From a virus: a stretch of 52,322 nucleotides of DNA. Position 1 is the first letter of the stretch, and each line of letters begins with the position of its first letter. The stretch lies in the IMG/VR virus record IMGVR_UViG_3300011113_000545, positions 1-52,322 of that record, one strand, 5' to 3'. A program made the translations under genes and the position numbers. Shown piece by piece: positions 34,893-41,364 of the stretch. The notes beneath the pieces are model-generated. The model ran no database searches and was not told the DNA's origin. It was given only the letters and a program-made list of their open reading frames with translations.

Positions 34893-36116
34893 ATGACAAA
34901 CGATATTCGTAAATTTATTAATATAGTGGAAGAAGATCCGGAAAAACTACGTTCTGCGATCACCAAACGGGTTGAAAAAATACCCGATGAACAAGATTTA
35001 ACAGATATTTTAAAATTTACCAACAAGTACGGTATCAAAAAAGATGTAGAAAAATTTACAACATTGCGTAATTATAAAGGCATTGTTAGTAATGTTTTCT
35101 TAGAAGCATTGGCCAATGCAAATTTAACCGATGCTGAAATTAAAAAGTTTTTAAAAAAGCTGAGCACAGACGGAATATTAGACGAACAGAAATTATTAAC
35201 TCCACGTAAATTGCATAGTTATGCAGAATTGATAGACAGTGAATATAGAAAAACTTTTGATGCTATCAAAGTTGATATTTTTGAAAAAATTTCTGGAAAA
35301 ATAGGCGAAAAAGGCGATGTGGGCAAGGGCGAATATATGTTAGATATTATTAGTCCAGGAGTAAATCGTCGTGGAGCCCCAGGAGATTTAGATATTGATG
35401 GGACCAAAATTGAATTAAAAGCTGGCCAAAATGGAAGACTTGGTCCAGCCGGCAGTCAAGCATTAGTAGGACGTTTTTCCAGAGAATATGCACCTATAAT
35501 AAAACAGATTGACCCTGAAGCAGAGATTCCAACGGATAATAGCCAAATTGCAGAAATTTTTAATCCTAAATTAAACATGTCGGCATTCAGTGCTTTTTTT
35601 GGCAATGACAGCAAAAAAGTAAAACTAGCACTAAAAGCAATGTTGGAAATGCACTACCCTAGTGTAAATGTCAATTCAATGGTTAATAAAATCGTTGGCT
35701 CAAACGGTGTTATTAACGGCACAGAATTAAAAAAACAAATGCTTAATACTAGTTTTGACGTCTATAAAGCCGATAAAGATTTTGACGGTATTATAATTAT
35801 GGACAGTGCAGTCACTGGATTTTTATATGTGAACAGTGGTGATGATGTTGCCGCAATATCTGACCAACTCGGTGTGAGCTTTCCAAGTTGGACAGACACA
35901 CAGGGTAACTGTATGAAAGTTACATTAAGTGCAGGGGCACTTAAAGCCGCAGGGCAAGCAGCAGGCATTCTACCAACAGCCAAATCAAAACAATCAAAAG
36001 TCAAAGATCCGTCATCAGTGGCAGTTGCTACACACGGAGTGACCGGACTAAAACCAACTCGGTCAAAACCAGCACCGGAAGCACCTACAATATCTGCACC
36101 ACGTGCTCGCAGATAA
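34893..36116 (+). CDS. Conserved phage protein, possible PD-(D/E)xK nuclease fold
   Basis: 407 aa. N-terminal helical part (residues 1-110), then GAPGDLDIDGTKIELKAGQNG (residues ~167-186), which fits the D...ExK core of PD-(D/E)xK nucleases. The C-terminus is Ser/Pro/Lys rich and disordered. Similar proteins occur in uncultured T4-like phages. A nuclease function is suggested by one motif only; it could be a structural protein. Confidence 0.6.
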   Translation: MTNDIRKFINIVEEDPEKLRSAITKRVEKIPDEQDLTDILKFTNKYGIKKDVEKFTTLRNYKGIVSNVFLEALANANLTDAEIKKFLKKLSTDGILDEQKLLTPRKLHSYAELIDSEYRKTFDAIKVDIFEKISGKIGEKGDVGKGEYMLDIISPGVNRRGAPGDLDIDGTKIELKAGQNGRLGPAGSQALVGRFSREYAPIIKQIDPEAEIPTDNSQIAEIFNPKLNMSAFSAFFGNDSKKVKLALKAMLEMHYPSVNVNSMVNKIVGSNGVINGTELKKQMLNTSFDVYKADKDFDGIIIMDSAVTGFLYVNSGDDVAAISDQLGVSFPSWTDTQGNCMKVTLSAGALKAAGQAAGILPTAKSKQSKVKDPSSVAVATHGVTGLKPTRSKPAPEAPTISAPRARR

Positions 36117-36119
36117 TGT

Positions 36120-36148
36120 TTGACATTAATTCCTGATTAGCATACAAT
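36120..36148 (+). promoter_or_regulatory. Sigma70-like promoter for first tRNA
   Basis: TTGACA at 36120-36125, 17-nt spacer, TACAAT at 36143-36148; the tRNA starts 10 nt later. Confidence 0.85.
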
Positions 36149-36157
36149 AACTCTATA

Positions 36158-36235
<78 letters not shown>

Positions 36236-36249
36236 TATACTTTTAATAA

Positions 36250-36456
36250 ATGGAAAACCAGCCTATTTTCGTAATGCGAGAAGTTGCGCCCAGTAATATA
36301 GTCATGACTACCGGCTCTGATGAAATGCTTAAGATTACCAAAGACGGATTTTATGTTCGTGGGGTAAAGGTACCACAAGACGAGAGAGAAGCAGAAGCCG
36401 TGTATAATGCTTTTTTGCAGTGGATGAGCTATATGGCGTTGACAAGAAATTATTAA
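36250..36456 (+). CDS. Small conserved phage protein
   Basis: 68 aa (MENQPIFVMREVAP...). A compact sequence with TGSDEMLKITKDGFYVRGVKVP, a beta-rich pattern that I recall in many phages without function. It lies between two tRNAs and its last codons overlap the -35 box of the next promoter. Confidence 0.75.
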   Translation: MENQPIFVMREVAPSNIVMTTGSDEMLKITKDGFYVRGVKVPQDEREAEAVYNAFLQWMSYMALTRNY

Positions 36457-36467
36457 ATCAGTATAAT
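36439..36467 (+). promoter_or_regulatory. Sigma70-like promoter
   Basis: TTGACA at 36439-36444, 17-nt spacer, TATAAT at 36462-36467; drives tRNA-Leu(TAA). The -35 lies inside the preceding gene. Confidence 0.88.
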
Positions 36468-36476
36468 AGACAAATT

Positions 36477-36567
36477 GCCCGGATGGTGGAATAGGTAGAC
36501 ACAACAGACTTAAAATCTGTCGCTTTCCGAAAGGGGCGTGCCGGTTCGATTCCGGCTCCGGGCACCA
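36477..36567 (+). tRNA. tRNA-Leu (TAA)
   Basis: Class II cloverleaf with long variable arm, loop CTTAAAA, acceptor GCCCGGA / TCCGGGC, encoded CCA. Confidence 0.95.
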
Positions 36568-36611
36568 GTTTAAAACAAAAGTATAAATAATTTTAACTTT
36601 ATCAAAAGTAG

Positions 36612-36640
36612 TTGACAAAAAAGACTAAATAAATTACAAT
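36612..36640 (+). promoter_or_regulatory. Sigma70-like promoter
   Basis: TTGACA at 36612-36617, 17-nt spacer, TACAAT at 36635-36640. It drives the 36.65-36.85 kb unit. Confidence 0.85.
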
Positions 36641-36650
36641 AGAAACTGTT

Positions 36651-36791
36651 ATGAACACATTCACATCATTATCGCAGATACATTGCAGAGCCAAACAGGC
36701 AGGCTTTATGCCCACCTATTGGTCTGCGATTAGTCTAGATAATGATCGTACACCAGAGGTGACCGGGGTCCAGGGGGATCTTGTAGCGTAA
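36651..36791 (+). CDS. Small ORF after promoter (uncertain)
   Basis: 46 aa, MNTFTSLSQIHCRAKQAGFM... The ATG is 11 nt after the -10 box with no clear Shine-Dalgarno. The same stretch contains an 8-bp stem (ATCGCAGA / TCTGCGAT), so it could instead be a structured leader RNA. Both readings remain open. Confidence 0.4.
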   Translation: MNTFTSLSQIHCRAKQAGFMPTYWSAISLDNDRTPEVTGVQGDLVA

Positions 36792-36815
36792 AAACAACAC
36801 TACAAAAAACTCTAA

Positions 36816-36851
36816 AGGACCCCAGGATTAAAAACCCTGGGGTTTTTGTTT
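36816..36851 (+). terminator. Rho-independent terminator
   Basis: Stem CCCCAGG / CCTGGGG with an A-rich loop, then TTTTTGTTT. It closes the 36.64 kb promoter unit. Confidence 0.85.
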
Positions 36852-36864
36852 ATAAAAGGAGATT

Positions 36865-37026
36865 ATGAGGAAGATAGATTTAAAACGAAGAATGCGTGAG
36901 GTAAGGTTTACGACAGAGCACACTCTAACACCTGAACAGCGTAATAAGTTGATTCAGGATAAATTAGAACGTGCCAGGCTAGACTCTGAAACTCGCAAAC
37001 GAGTTGACAGTCAAACTTACGCATAA
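36865..37026 (+). CDS. Small basic hypothetical protein
   Basis: 53 aa (MRKIDLKRRMREVRFTTEHTLT...), preceded by a strong AAAGGAG. Rich in Arg/Lys with a helical end (QRNKLIQDKLERARLDSETRKR). Possibly a nucleic-acid-binding or host-takeover peptide; unrecognised. Confidence 0.72.
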   Translation: MRKIDLKRRMREVRFTTEHTLTPEQRNKLIQDKLERARLDSETRKRVDSQTYA

Positions 37027-37039
37027 TTTTATACAGTGT

Positions 37040-37330
37040 AAAAAGGTGGAAACGAGGTCCACGCTACACACTCTAAAAAGTAGCAAACGGGCGTACTGAA
37101 GCATAAAACCCACGGCGATAACGTGGGGAGTCAGAATCAGGGCAGGGTATCGACCCTGTCATATCCTGCGGCAACGCAGGGTATTCTATAACACACTATC
37201 CTTCGGATCCCAAGCACAAGGGCTTGGGCAAGGACTAACAATAGTGTGTTACAGAATACCTTTGGATGAAAACAGCAGAGTCTCTTTTGACGAGCCTGCG
37301 CCAAACTAGATTTTGGCAACCATAAGGCAT
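37040..37330 (+). ncRNA. Structured RNA candidate A
   Basis: No convincing gene in 37027-37378 other than the promoter at the end. Successive hairpins: GTGGA/TCCAC (37046-37062), CCCACG/CGTGGG (37109-37127), CAGGGT/ACCCTG (37143-37158), CCTGCG-gcaa-CGCAGG (37165-37180, GNRA loop). These precede a long domain where GGTATTCT-AT-AACACACTAT (37180-37199) pairs with ATAGTGTGTT-AC-AGAATACC (37241-37260). The density of perfect hairpins suggests a folded RNA; family unknown. Confidence 0.6.
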
Positions 37331-37358
37331 TGACAAATATATATGTTGAATATATACT
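37330..37358 (+). promoter_or_regulatory. Sigma70-like promoter
   Basis: TTGACA at 37330-37335, 17-nt spacer, TATACT at 37353-37358. Confidence 0.88.
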
Positions 37359-37378
37359 TGCAAACGTTAGGAAAAAAT

Positions 37379-37558
37379 ATGAAAACAACTTCAACGTTCA
37401 AACTTAATAAAACTGTGAAAACAATGTTAGCAACAGGTCGGTTTCGGTCACAAGAAGATCGCAATGGATTTAAACGTGCAATGATTGATGCACAAGTCAG
37501 CGGCGAAATGCAATCTAAAAATTCACAGAAACGTTCTAAGAACAGTGAACAAGAGTAA
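37379..37558 (+). CDS. Small basic hypothetical protein
   Basis: 59 aa from ATG 37379 (MKTTSTFKLNKTVKTMLATG...), with TTAGGA about 7 nt upstream; an in-frame start at 37343 falls inside the promoter and is rejected. Lys/Arg/Ser rich with QEDRNGFKRAMIDAQ. Lies before a tRNA run. Function unknown. Confidence 0.75.
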   Translation: MKTTSTFKLNKTVKTMLATGRFRSQEDRNGFKRAMIDAQVSGEMQSKNSQKRSKNSEQE

Positions 37559-37567
37559 ATAACATAT

Positions 37568-37642
37568 TCCTCAGTAGCTCAGCGGTAGAGCAATCGGCTG
37601 TTAACCGATCGGTCATTGGTTCGATCCCAGTCTGAGGAGCCA
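37568..37642 (+). tRNA. tRNA-Asn (GTT)
   Basis: Loop CTGTTAA, acceptor TCCTCAG / CTGAGGA, encoded CCA. Confidence 0.95.
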
Positions 37643-37650
37643 GATTTAAT

Positions 37651-37727
37651 GCCCCGGTGACGGAATTGGTATACGTGCTTGCCTTAGAAGCAAGATTCTA
37701 GGAGTTCAAGTCTCCTCTGGGGCACCA
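37651..37727 (+). tRNA. tRNA-Leu (TAG), short variable loop
   Basis: Loop CTTAGAA on stem CTTGC/GCAAG, acceptor GCCCCGG / CTGGGGC, encoded CCA. The variable region is only about 6 nt, unlike the long arm usual for Leu. Confidence 0.88.
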
Positions 37728-37752
37728 AGTTATAGAGTAAATAGATGTATAT

Positions 37753-37826
37753 GCGGGGTTCGTATAGTGGTAATACCTTAGCCTTCCAAGCTAAAGCGAG
37801 GAGTTCGATTCTCCTACCCCGCTCCA
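37753..37826 (+). tRNA. tRNA-Gly (TCC)
   Basis: Loop CTTCCAA on TTAGC/GCTAA, acceptor GCGGGGT / ACCCCGC, encoded CCA. Confidence 0.95.
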
Positions 37827-37827
37827 A

Positions 37828-38112
37828 ACAACCCGGTTACACTTTTCCGTTAAGAAAGTGGGCGGGTGGTTCCTCGCCATAACGGCGAACTAGGTGCGTA
37901 GGATCTTACCTTGGTCTCCGCTATTCATGGAGCAGCCAAAAATATCCTAGGGGGAGAACACAACTTAAACCCAGAGCAAAAAATGTGTGGACAGAGTAAC
38001 AGCTCAGTTCAGGGCTTTTGTGGTGAAAGTGGCTGAACAATTTTATAAGTGTATAACACACCCTGCCGATAAGACAGGCTCTGTTTGTGAAAATGTTGTA
38101 TGCTTATAAAAT
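37828..38112 (+). ncRNA. Structured RNA candidate B
   Basis: 285 nt between two tRNAs, no gene. Nested helices: ACCCG/CGGGT enclosing CACTTT/AAAGTG (37831-37867); CGCC/GGCG; TAGGAT/ATCCTA (37899-37949) enclosing a TTGG...CCAA hairpin; GTTCAG/CTGAAC (38007-38038); and TTTTATAAG/CTTATAAAA (38041-38111) enclosing CCTG/CAGG. Likely a large folded RNA processed with the tRNAs; not recognised. Confidence 0.6.
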
Positions 38113-38115
38113 TGA

Positions 38116-38191
38116 TGCGGAGTGTTAGAAGAGGTATCTGGCAAGGCTCATAACCTTGAGGTCGGTGGTTCGATTCCACCCTCCGCTACCA
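38116..38191 (+). tRNA. tRNA-Met (CAT)
   Basis: Loop CTCATAA on CAAGG/CCTTG, encoded CCA. Position 1:72 is a T:T mismatch, an initiator-like trait, but the three G-C anticodon-stem pairs of initiators are absent. Confidence 0.85.
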
Positions 38192-38197
38192 CAATTT

Positions 38198-38271
38198 GGG
38201 TCGTTAGTTTAATGGTAGAACCTCGCTTTTACACGGCGATGACAGCAGTTCGATTCTGTTACGACCTACCA
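38198..38271 (+). tRNA. tRNA-Val (TAC)
   Basis: Loop TTTACAC on TCGCT/GGCGA, acceptor GGGTCGT / ACGACCT, encoded CCA. Confidence 0.9.
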
Positions 38272-38277
38272 GTTTTT

Positions 38278-38351
38278 CTCGGTATAGTGAAATGGTATCA
38301 CCCGACGTTTGGGACGTTGAAGCGCAAGTTCGATTCCTGCTACCGAGACCA
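38278..38351 (+). tRNA. tRNA-Pro (TGG)
   Basis: Loop TTTGGGA on CGACG/CGTTG, acceptor CTCGGTA / TACCGAG, encoded CCA. One A-C mismatch in the T stem. Confidence 0.9.
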
Positions 38352-38358
38352 ATTTTAT

Positions 38359-38433
38359 GGGCTGTTAGTGATAATGGGAGCACGAGGCCTTTGCACGGCT
38401 TAGGTGGGAGTTCGATTCTCCCACGGTCCACCA
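38359..38433 (+). tRNA. tRNA-Ala (TGC)
   Basis: Loop TTTGCAC on AGGCC/GGCTT, acceptor GGGCTGT / ACGGTCC, encoded CCA. Confidence 0.88.
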
Positions 38434-38435
38434 AG

Positions 38436-38505
38436 TTTTAGGATAGTTACAGCAAACTTCAAGCTAAACTTTATGGTTGTCTAGCGACAAAAGCTATCCT
38501 GTTAT
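38436..38505 (+). ncRNA. Clamp RNA 1 (Y-RNA-like candidate)
   Basis: Closing stem AGGATAG (38440-38446) / CTATCCT (38494-38500), 3-nt spacer TTA, CAGCAA (38450-38455), then GTTAT after the stem. Insert of about 38 nt with CTTCAAG and small hairpins (GCTA/TAGC). It fits between the CCA of tRNA-Ala (2 nt) and the 5' end of tRNA-Arg (5 nt). Confidence 0.7.
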
Positions 38506-38510
38506 ATTAT

Positions 38511-38588
38511 GTCCGCGTAGCTCAGTTGGATTAGAGCACTTGCCTACGAAGCAGGGGGTCAGAGGTTCGAATCCTTTCGCGGACGCCA
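38511..38588 (+). tRNA. tRNA-Arg (ACG)
   Basis: Loop CTACGAA on CTTGC/GCAGG, acceptor GTCCGCG / CGCGGAC, encoded CCA. Confidence 0.95.
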
Positions 38589-38592
38589 AAAA

Positions 38593-39321
38593 CTAAAAAG
38601 TTTTTTGTTTGAAATCTTCAGAAAAAACACCGTCGACTCTTATTGAATAACATGCATGTTCTGCTGGATCTGATCCATGGTAGTTGCCTGTATTAAACCA
38701 TAAACAATGTCCTGGTAAATAGATTTTATCATTGTTTGACATATCTAATAAGAAAAACTTTTTTCTGTTATTAAAACTAAGCCAAATAAATTCATCAGAA
38801 TTGGCTTGATTGACGTCTGGAAAATCTTTATGAATTACAGTTGATGTACCTGTGTAATTTAAAAATATTGTTATCCTGCCATAGTCTTTAAAAATATTCT
38901 GATTATCTAACCAATTATAAAAAAAATTTAATTGACTGTCTTCGGGAATTTTTGTACAGTTTGATTCTAAATGTTTGTTAGTATAATTATTGGCGTATCT
39001 TGTTGTAATTGTAAAAGGTCCGCTGGAAATTTCTTCTTCAAATATTATGTAATTACCAAATAAATCTCGGTTACATAAATCAATTAATTCTGTTCTTAAT
39101 TTGTTATTTTCTATAGAATTAATATTTTGTTCAAAAGCGTTTTGATAGTACCATACTGTATTTTCGGGAGCCAGTAAGTTTCCTCTTACATATTTTGTGG
39201 GCTTGATTAAATGGTTATTTCTTGCAATAAATGTTGACACAAAAGGTTTAAGTTCAAATAAACTATTTAAATCAACATAATTATCGAAACTGACAAATGG
39301 TTTGTTGTTAACTAGAAACAT
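38593..39321 (-). CDS. 2OG-Fe(II) oxygenase-like protein
   Basis: 242 aa on the minus strand between tRNAs. Ligand pattern of an aspartyl/prolyl-hydroxylase-type cupin dioxygenase: H164-x-D166 (TVIHKDFPDV), H215 (NTGNYHGSDPA), R228 (CYSIRVDG). Its 3' end lies 4 nt after tRNA-Arg. The substrate is unknown; it recalls phage oxygenases that may modify host or phage proteins. Confidence 0.65.
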   Translation of the reverse strand: MFLVNNKPFVSFDNYVDLNSLFELKPFVSTFIARNNHLIKPTKYVRGNLLAPENTVWYYQNAFEQNINSIENNKLRTELIDLCNRDLFGNYIIFEEEISSGPFTITTRYANNYTNKHLESNCTKIPEDSQLNFFYNWLDNQNIFKDYGRITIFLNYTGTSTVIHKDFPDVNQANSDEFIWLSFNNRKKFFLLDMSNNDKIYLPGHCLWFNTGNYHGSDPAEHACYSIRVDGVFSEDFKQKTF

Positions 39322-39401
39322 GAAAATATTTAGTAAGTTTTTTATCAGCGTTATAATAAGAAATCACTGGTCGATTCGACCAGTGATAATGATTTGAAAA
39401 T

Positions 39402-39479
39402 GCACCGATGGCGGAGCGGCCCAACGCAACTGTCTGCAAAACAGTAAAACCGCAGGTTCAAATCCTGCTCGGTGCTCCA
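39402..39479 (+). tRNA. tRNA-Cys (GCA)
   Basis: Loop CTGCAAA on ACTGT/ACAGT, acceptor GCACCGA / TCGGTGC, encoded CCA. Confidence 0.95.
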
Positions 39480-39483
39480 ACTT

Positions 39484-39545
39484 AAAACCGAAGTACTACA
39501 AGTCCTACTAAAATGCAGGGTCTTTGACAGTAATTCGGTTTTTTG
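39484..39545 (+). terminator. Possible terminator overlapping next promoter
   Basis: 9-bp stem AAAACCGAA (39484-39492) / TTCGGTTTT (39534-39542) followed by TT; encloses the -35 box of the next promoter. Confidence 0.5.
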
Positions 39546-39552
39546 CTATACT
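39524..39552 (+). promoter_or_regulatory. Sigma70-like promoter
   Basis: TTGACA at 39524-39529, 17-nt spacer, TATACT at 39547-39552. Confidence 0.88.
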
Positions 39553-39562
39553 AGAGCTTAGA

Positions 39563-39606
39563 CAGTTAGAAATAACTGACGAACAAGTTCTTTAAAAATT
39601 TATGAC
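39563..39606 (+). promoter_or_regulatory. rRNA-leader-like boxB/boxA antitermination signal
   Basis: CAGTTA-GAAA-TAACTG hairpin (39563-39578) followed 8 nt later by GTTCTTTAAAAATTTATGAC (39587-39606), close to bacterial rRNA boxA (TGCTCTTTAACAATT). Order and spacing resemble boxB-boxA in rrn leaders, which bind the NusB/S10 antitermination complex. Confidence 0.65.
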
Positions 39607-39613
39607 ATATATA

Positions 39614-39698
39614 CCGCTGGGAAGCGGTCACTATATGTAAACGCACTGCCGAACAGTCAAATGGCCATCGCCGATGAGTGGTGCGTTTACATATAGTG
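39614..39698 (+). ncRNA. Long hairpin in tRNA leader
   Basis: ACCGC/GCGGT hairpin, then a perfect 18-bp stem (39629-39646 with 39681-39698) around a 34-nt loop. It ends 5 nt before tRNA-Leu and could be a processing stem like those flanking 16S rRNA. Confidence 0.75.
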
Positions 39699-39703
39699 AA
39701 TAC

Positions 39704-39787
39704 GCGACTGTGGCGTAATCGGTAGCCGCAGGAGACTTAAAATCTCCCGTCTTTGACGTGCCGGTTCGAGTCCGGCCAGTCGCACCA
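39704..39787 (+). tRNA. tRNA-Leu (TAA), second copy
   Basis: Loop CTTAAAA on GGAGA/TCTCC, long variable arm, acceptor GCGACTG / CAGTCGC, encoded CCA. Confidence 0.93.
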
Positions 39788-39796
39788 AGTATTATT

Positions 39797-39829
39797 GCAC
39801 GATTCGTCTATCGGTTAGGACGCCCTTTT
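39797..39829 (+). pseudogene. 5' half of split tRNA (Glu-like)
   Basis: Acceptor GCACGAT, D arm (TCTATCGGTTAGGAC) and the start of an anticodon arm ending CCCTTTT; the remainder of the tRNA resumes at 40600. The acceptor pairs fully with the distant 3' half (ATCGTGT at 40628-40634, one G-T). Confidence 0.7.
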
Positions 39830-39830
39830 G

Positions 39831-39838
39831 TATAAATA
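39831..39838 (+). promoter_or_regulatory. T4-like late promoter of inserted endonuclease
   Basis: Exact TATAAATA immediately at the break in the tRNA, 18 nt before the endonuclease ATG. Confidence 0.65.
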
Positions 39839-39855
39839 AAACAGAGGGGTGTAAT

Positions 39856-40530
39856 ATGGCAATAGGCGGATATAGAGAAGGTTCAGGAAGATCAAAGAGT
39901 GGTTACTATAATGGAATTTATTGTGGTAGCACTTATGAACTTTGTTGGGTGATCTATAATATAGACCATCAAATAGAATTTACAAGATTTCCTGGAAAGT
40001 TAGAAAAAGACGGTATAACTTATTATCCTGATTTTCTACTATCTGATGGAAAGACGATAGTAGAAACAAAAGGATACGAGAAACAAGAATCTGTTGACAA
40101 TAAAACAAAGGTTGCTGAATCTTTTGGTTATTCTGTAAAAGTGTTGCGTAAAGAGGATTTACAATATGCTTTTGAATATGTTACTAAAAAATATGGAACA
40201 AAGAAATATTTTGAACTGTATGATGGATATAAACCAAAATATAAACATCTTTGTGAATGTTGTAAAATTGAGTTCGAAACAGATAGAAAGATAAAAGCCG
40301 AAACAAAATTTTGTAGCAGAGTTTGTGCCGGCAGATATCAAAAATCTAAGAACGTAATGACAGACGAGATGAAGAAGAAAATTTCTGATTCATTGCTTGG
40401 TAAAAAAGTTAAACCATATAAAAGAAAATATAAACAAGTTTGGATTACTGACGGTAAAGTAAACACTAGAATAAAAGATGGTGATAAAATTTCTGAAGGA
40501 TTCAAGCAAGGTAGAACAATGTCGCATTAG
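39856..40530 (+). CDS. Homing endonuclease, PD-(D/E)xK with NUMOD3
   Basis: 224 aa, ATG preceded by GAGGGG. N-terminal domain has the nuclease residues E28, D59 (YYPDFLL) and E70-x-K72 (IVETKG), a Vsr/EDxHD-like PD-(D/E)xK pattern. A middle zinc ribbon is CECC...CSRVC, and a C-terminal NUMOD3 motif MTDEMKKKISDSLLGKK binds DNA. The gene lies inside a tRNA and its last 10 nt overlap the 5' end of an intact tRNA-Glu. Base use is A-rich and Lys-rich compared with neighbours, fitting a mobile element. Confidence 0.82.
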   Translation: MAIGGYREGSGRSKSGYYNGIYCGSTYELCWVIYNIDHQIEFTRFPGKLEKDGITYYPDFLLSDGKTIVETKGYEKQESVDNKTKVAESFGYSVKVLRKEDLQYAFEYVTKKYGTKKYFELYDGYKPKYKHLCECCKIEFETDRKIKAETKFCSRVCAGRYQKSKNVMTDEMKKKISDSLLGKKVKPYKRKYKQVWITDGKVNTRIKDGDKISEGFKQGRTMSH

Positions 40531-40595
40531 ATTATCGGTTAGATCAACAGCCTTTCACGCTGTAGAGACGGGTTCGATTCCCGTATGCGACTCCA
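40521..40595 (+). tRNA. tRNA-Glu (TTC)
   Basis: Loop CTTTCAC on ACAGC/GCTGT, acceptor GTCGCAT / ATGCGAC, encoded CCA. Its 5' end overlaps the last 10 nt of the homing endonuclease gene. Confidence 0.92.
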
Positions 40596-40599
40596 CTAA

Positions 40600-40638
40600 T
40601 ATTCGGAAAGACGAGTTCGACTCTCGTATCGTGTACCA
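40600..40638 (+). pseudogene. 3' half of split tRNA (Glu-like)
   Basis: T arm ACGAG-TTCGACT-CTCGT, acceptor ATCGTGT, discriminator A and CCA. It completes the acceptor of the 5' half at 39797. No matching 3' anticodon strand is seen, so function is doubtful unless RNA processing restores it. Confidence 0.7.
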
Positions 40639-40641
40639 GTT

Positions 40642-40742
40642 TTATTGGGGGAGTGGCGAGTATGGTGAATGCCCAATTTGGCAGAGACCCAATGCGCCTA
40701 TTCTTAAATGACCATGTGAGGCGCCCCTTATCATTTTTTTTT
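40642..40742 (+). other. tRNA-like remnant ending in hairpin and T-run
   Basis: Starts like a class II tRNA (GGGGGAGTGGCGAG) but has no T arm; instead a GCGCCT/AGGCGC stem around a TATTCTTAAATGA loop and then eight T after CCCTTATCA. It may be a degenerate tRNA whose end now acts as a terminator. Confidence 0.4.
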
Positions 40743-40831
40743 GGATCCTGTTCCCAGCGGCGGACTGTAAATTCGTTGCCTTAATATGCTGGGTGGTTGG
40801 CGGTTAGGTTCGATTCCTTCAGGGTCCACCA
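40743..40831 (+). tRNA. tRNA-Tyr (GTA), aberrant D region
   Basis: Loop CTGTAAA on GCGGA/TTCGT, acceptor GGATCCT / AGGGTCC, T arm TTCGATT, encoded CCA. The usual D-stem 3' strand is missing before the anticodon arm; CCCAGC instead matches GCTGGG in the long variable region. Confidence 0.65.
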
Positions 40832-40836
40832 AATTT

Positions 40837-40915
40837 GGCTCGTTAGCATAGTCTGGCCTATTGCGCCGCCCTGTCACGGCGGAGGACACCGGTTCGAATC
40901 CGGTACGGGTCGCCA
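40837..40915 (+). tRNA. tRNA-Asp (GTC)
   Basis: Loop CTGTCAC on CCGCC/GGCGG, acceptor GGCTCGT / ACGGGTC, encoded CCA. Confidence 0.93.
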
Positions 40916-41364
40916 AGTTTTGCAAGTGTAGATATTGTGAAAGCAAGGCGTCGAAAACCTTGTGAGTTGGGATTAATTATCCTAGTAGCAAACAAGTAAC
41001 AATTAGTACTACGTACCTCTAACCCTGCCGGCCTTGTATCAAGGGTAAAATGATAGCGAATGAAGGAGGCGCTATTACTTGCAAACCTAACGTTCCGTCG
41101 TCAACGGATAGTCTGACCCAGACGATGAGAAGTGCAGTGACAAGCACGGGTGGTTCTGAGATTTGGAATATAAGTCTCACAGTAGGAGTACTGCGGTCCA
41201 ACCTAACCGGCGTTAGCAACACGATAGCGGTCCCTGTCGGGAAGCGGGTGGAGGGTGTGTGAGATTTGCGGGGCAACCCAAGAGATGATGCACTATAATT
41301 ACCGCCGGGGGATGCAGAGCATTTTAAAGGGTATAATATATTCTTTAAAATGTTTTGACACAAT
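40916..41364 (+). ncRNA. Structured RNA candidate C (449 nt)
   Basis: No gene supported in this gap. Many short helices: CAAGG/CCTTG (40952-), ATAGCG/CGCTAT (41052-), CCGT/ACGG, GTC/GAC, GAGA/TCTC, CAGT/ACTG, CTAA/TTAG, TCCC/GGGA, GGG-CAA-CCC. A 10-bp stem CATTTTAAAG/CTTTAAAATG lies just before tRNA-Ser. It is unusually G-rich for this region and looks like a large folded RNA, family unknown. Confidence 0.55.

Noticed and set aside
41019-41363. 114-aa minus-strand ORF inside structured RNA C
   Set aside because: No ribosome site, odd composition (Pro/Leu/Arg/Ser), and it overlaps a region of many hairpins; better read as non-coding.
40916-41364. RNase P RNA or tmRNA
   Set aside because: No GAGGAAAGTC, ACAGAAAC or similar RNase P core and no tRNA-like ends or tag reading frame of tmRNA were found.
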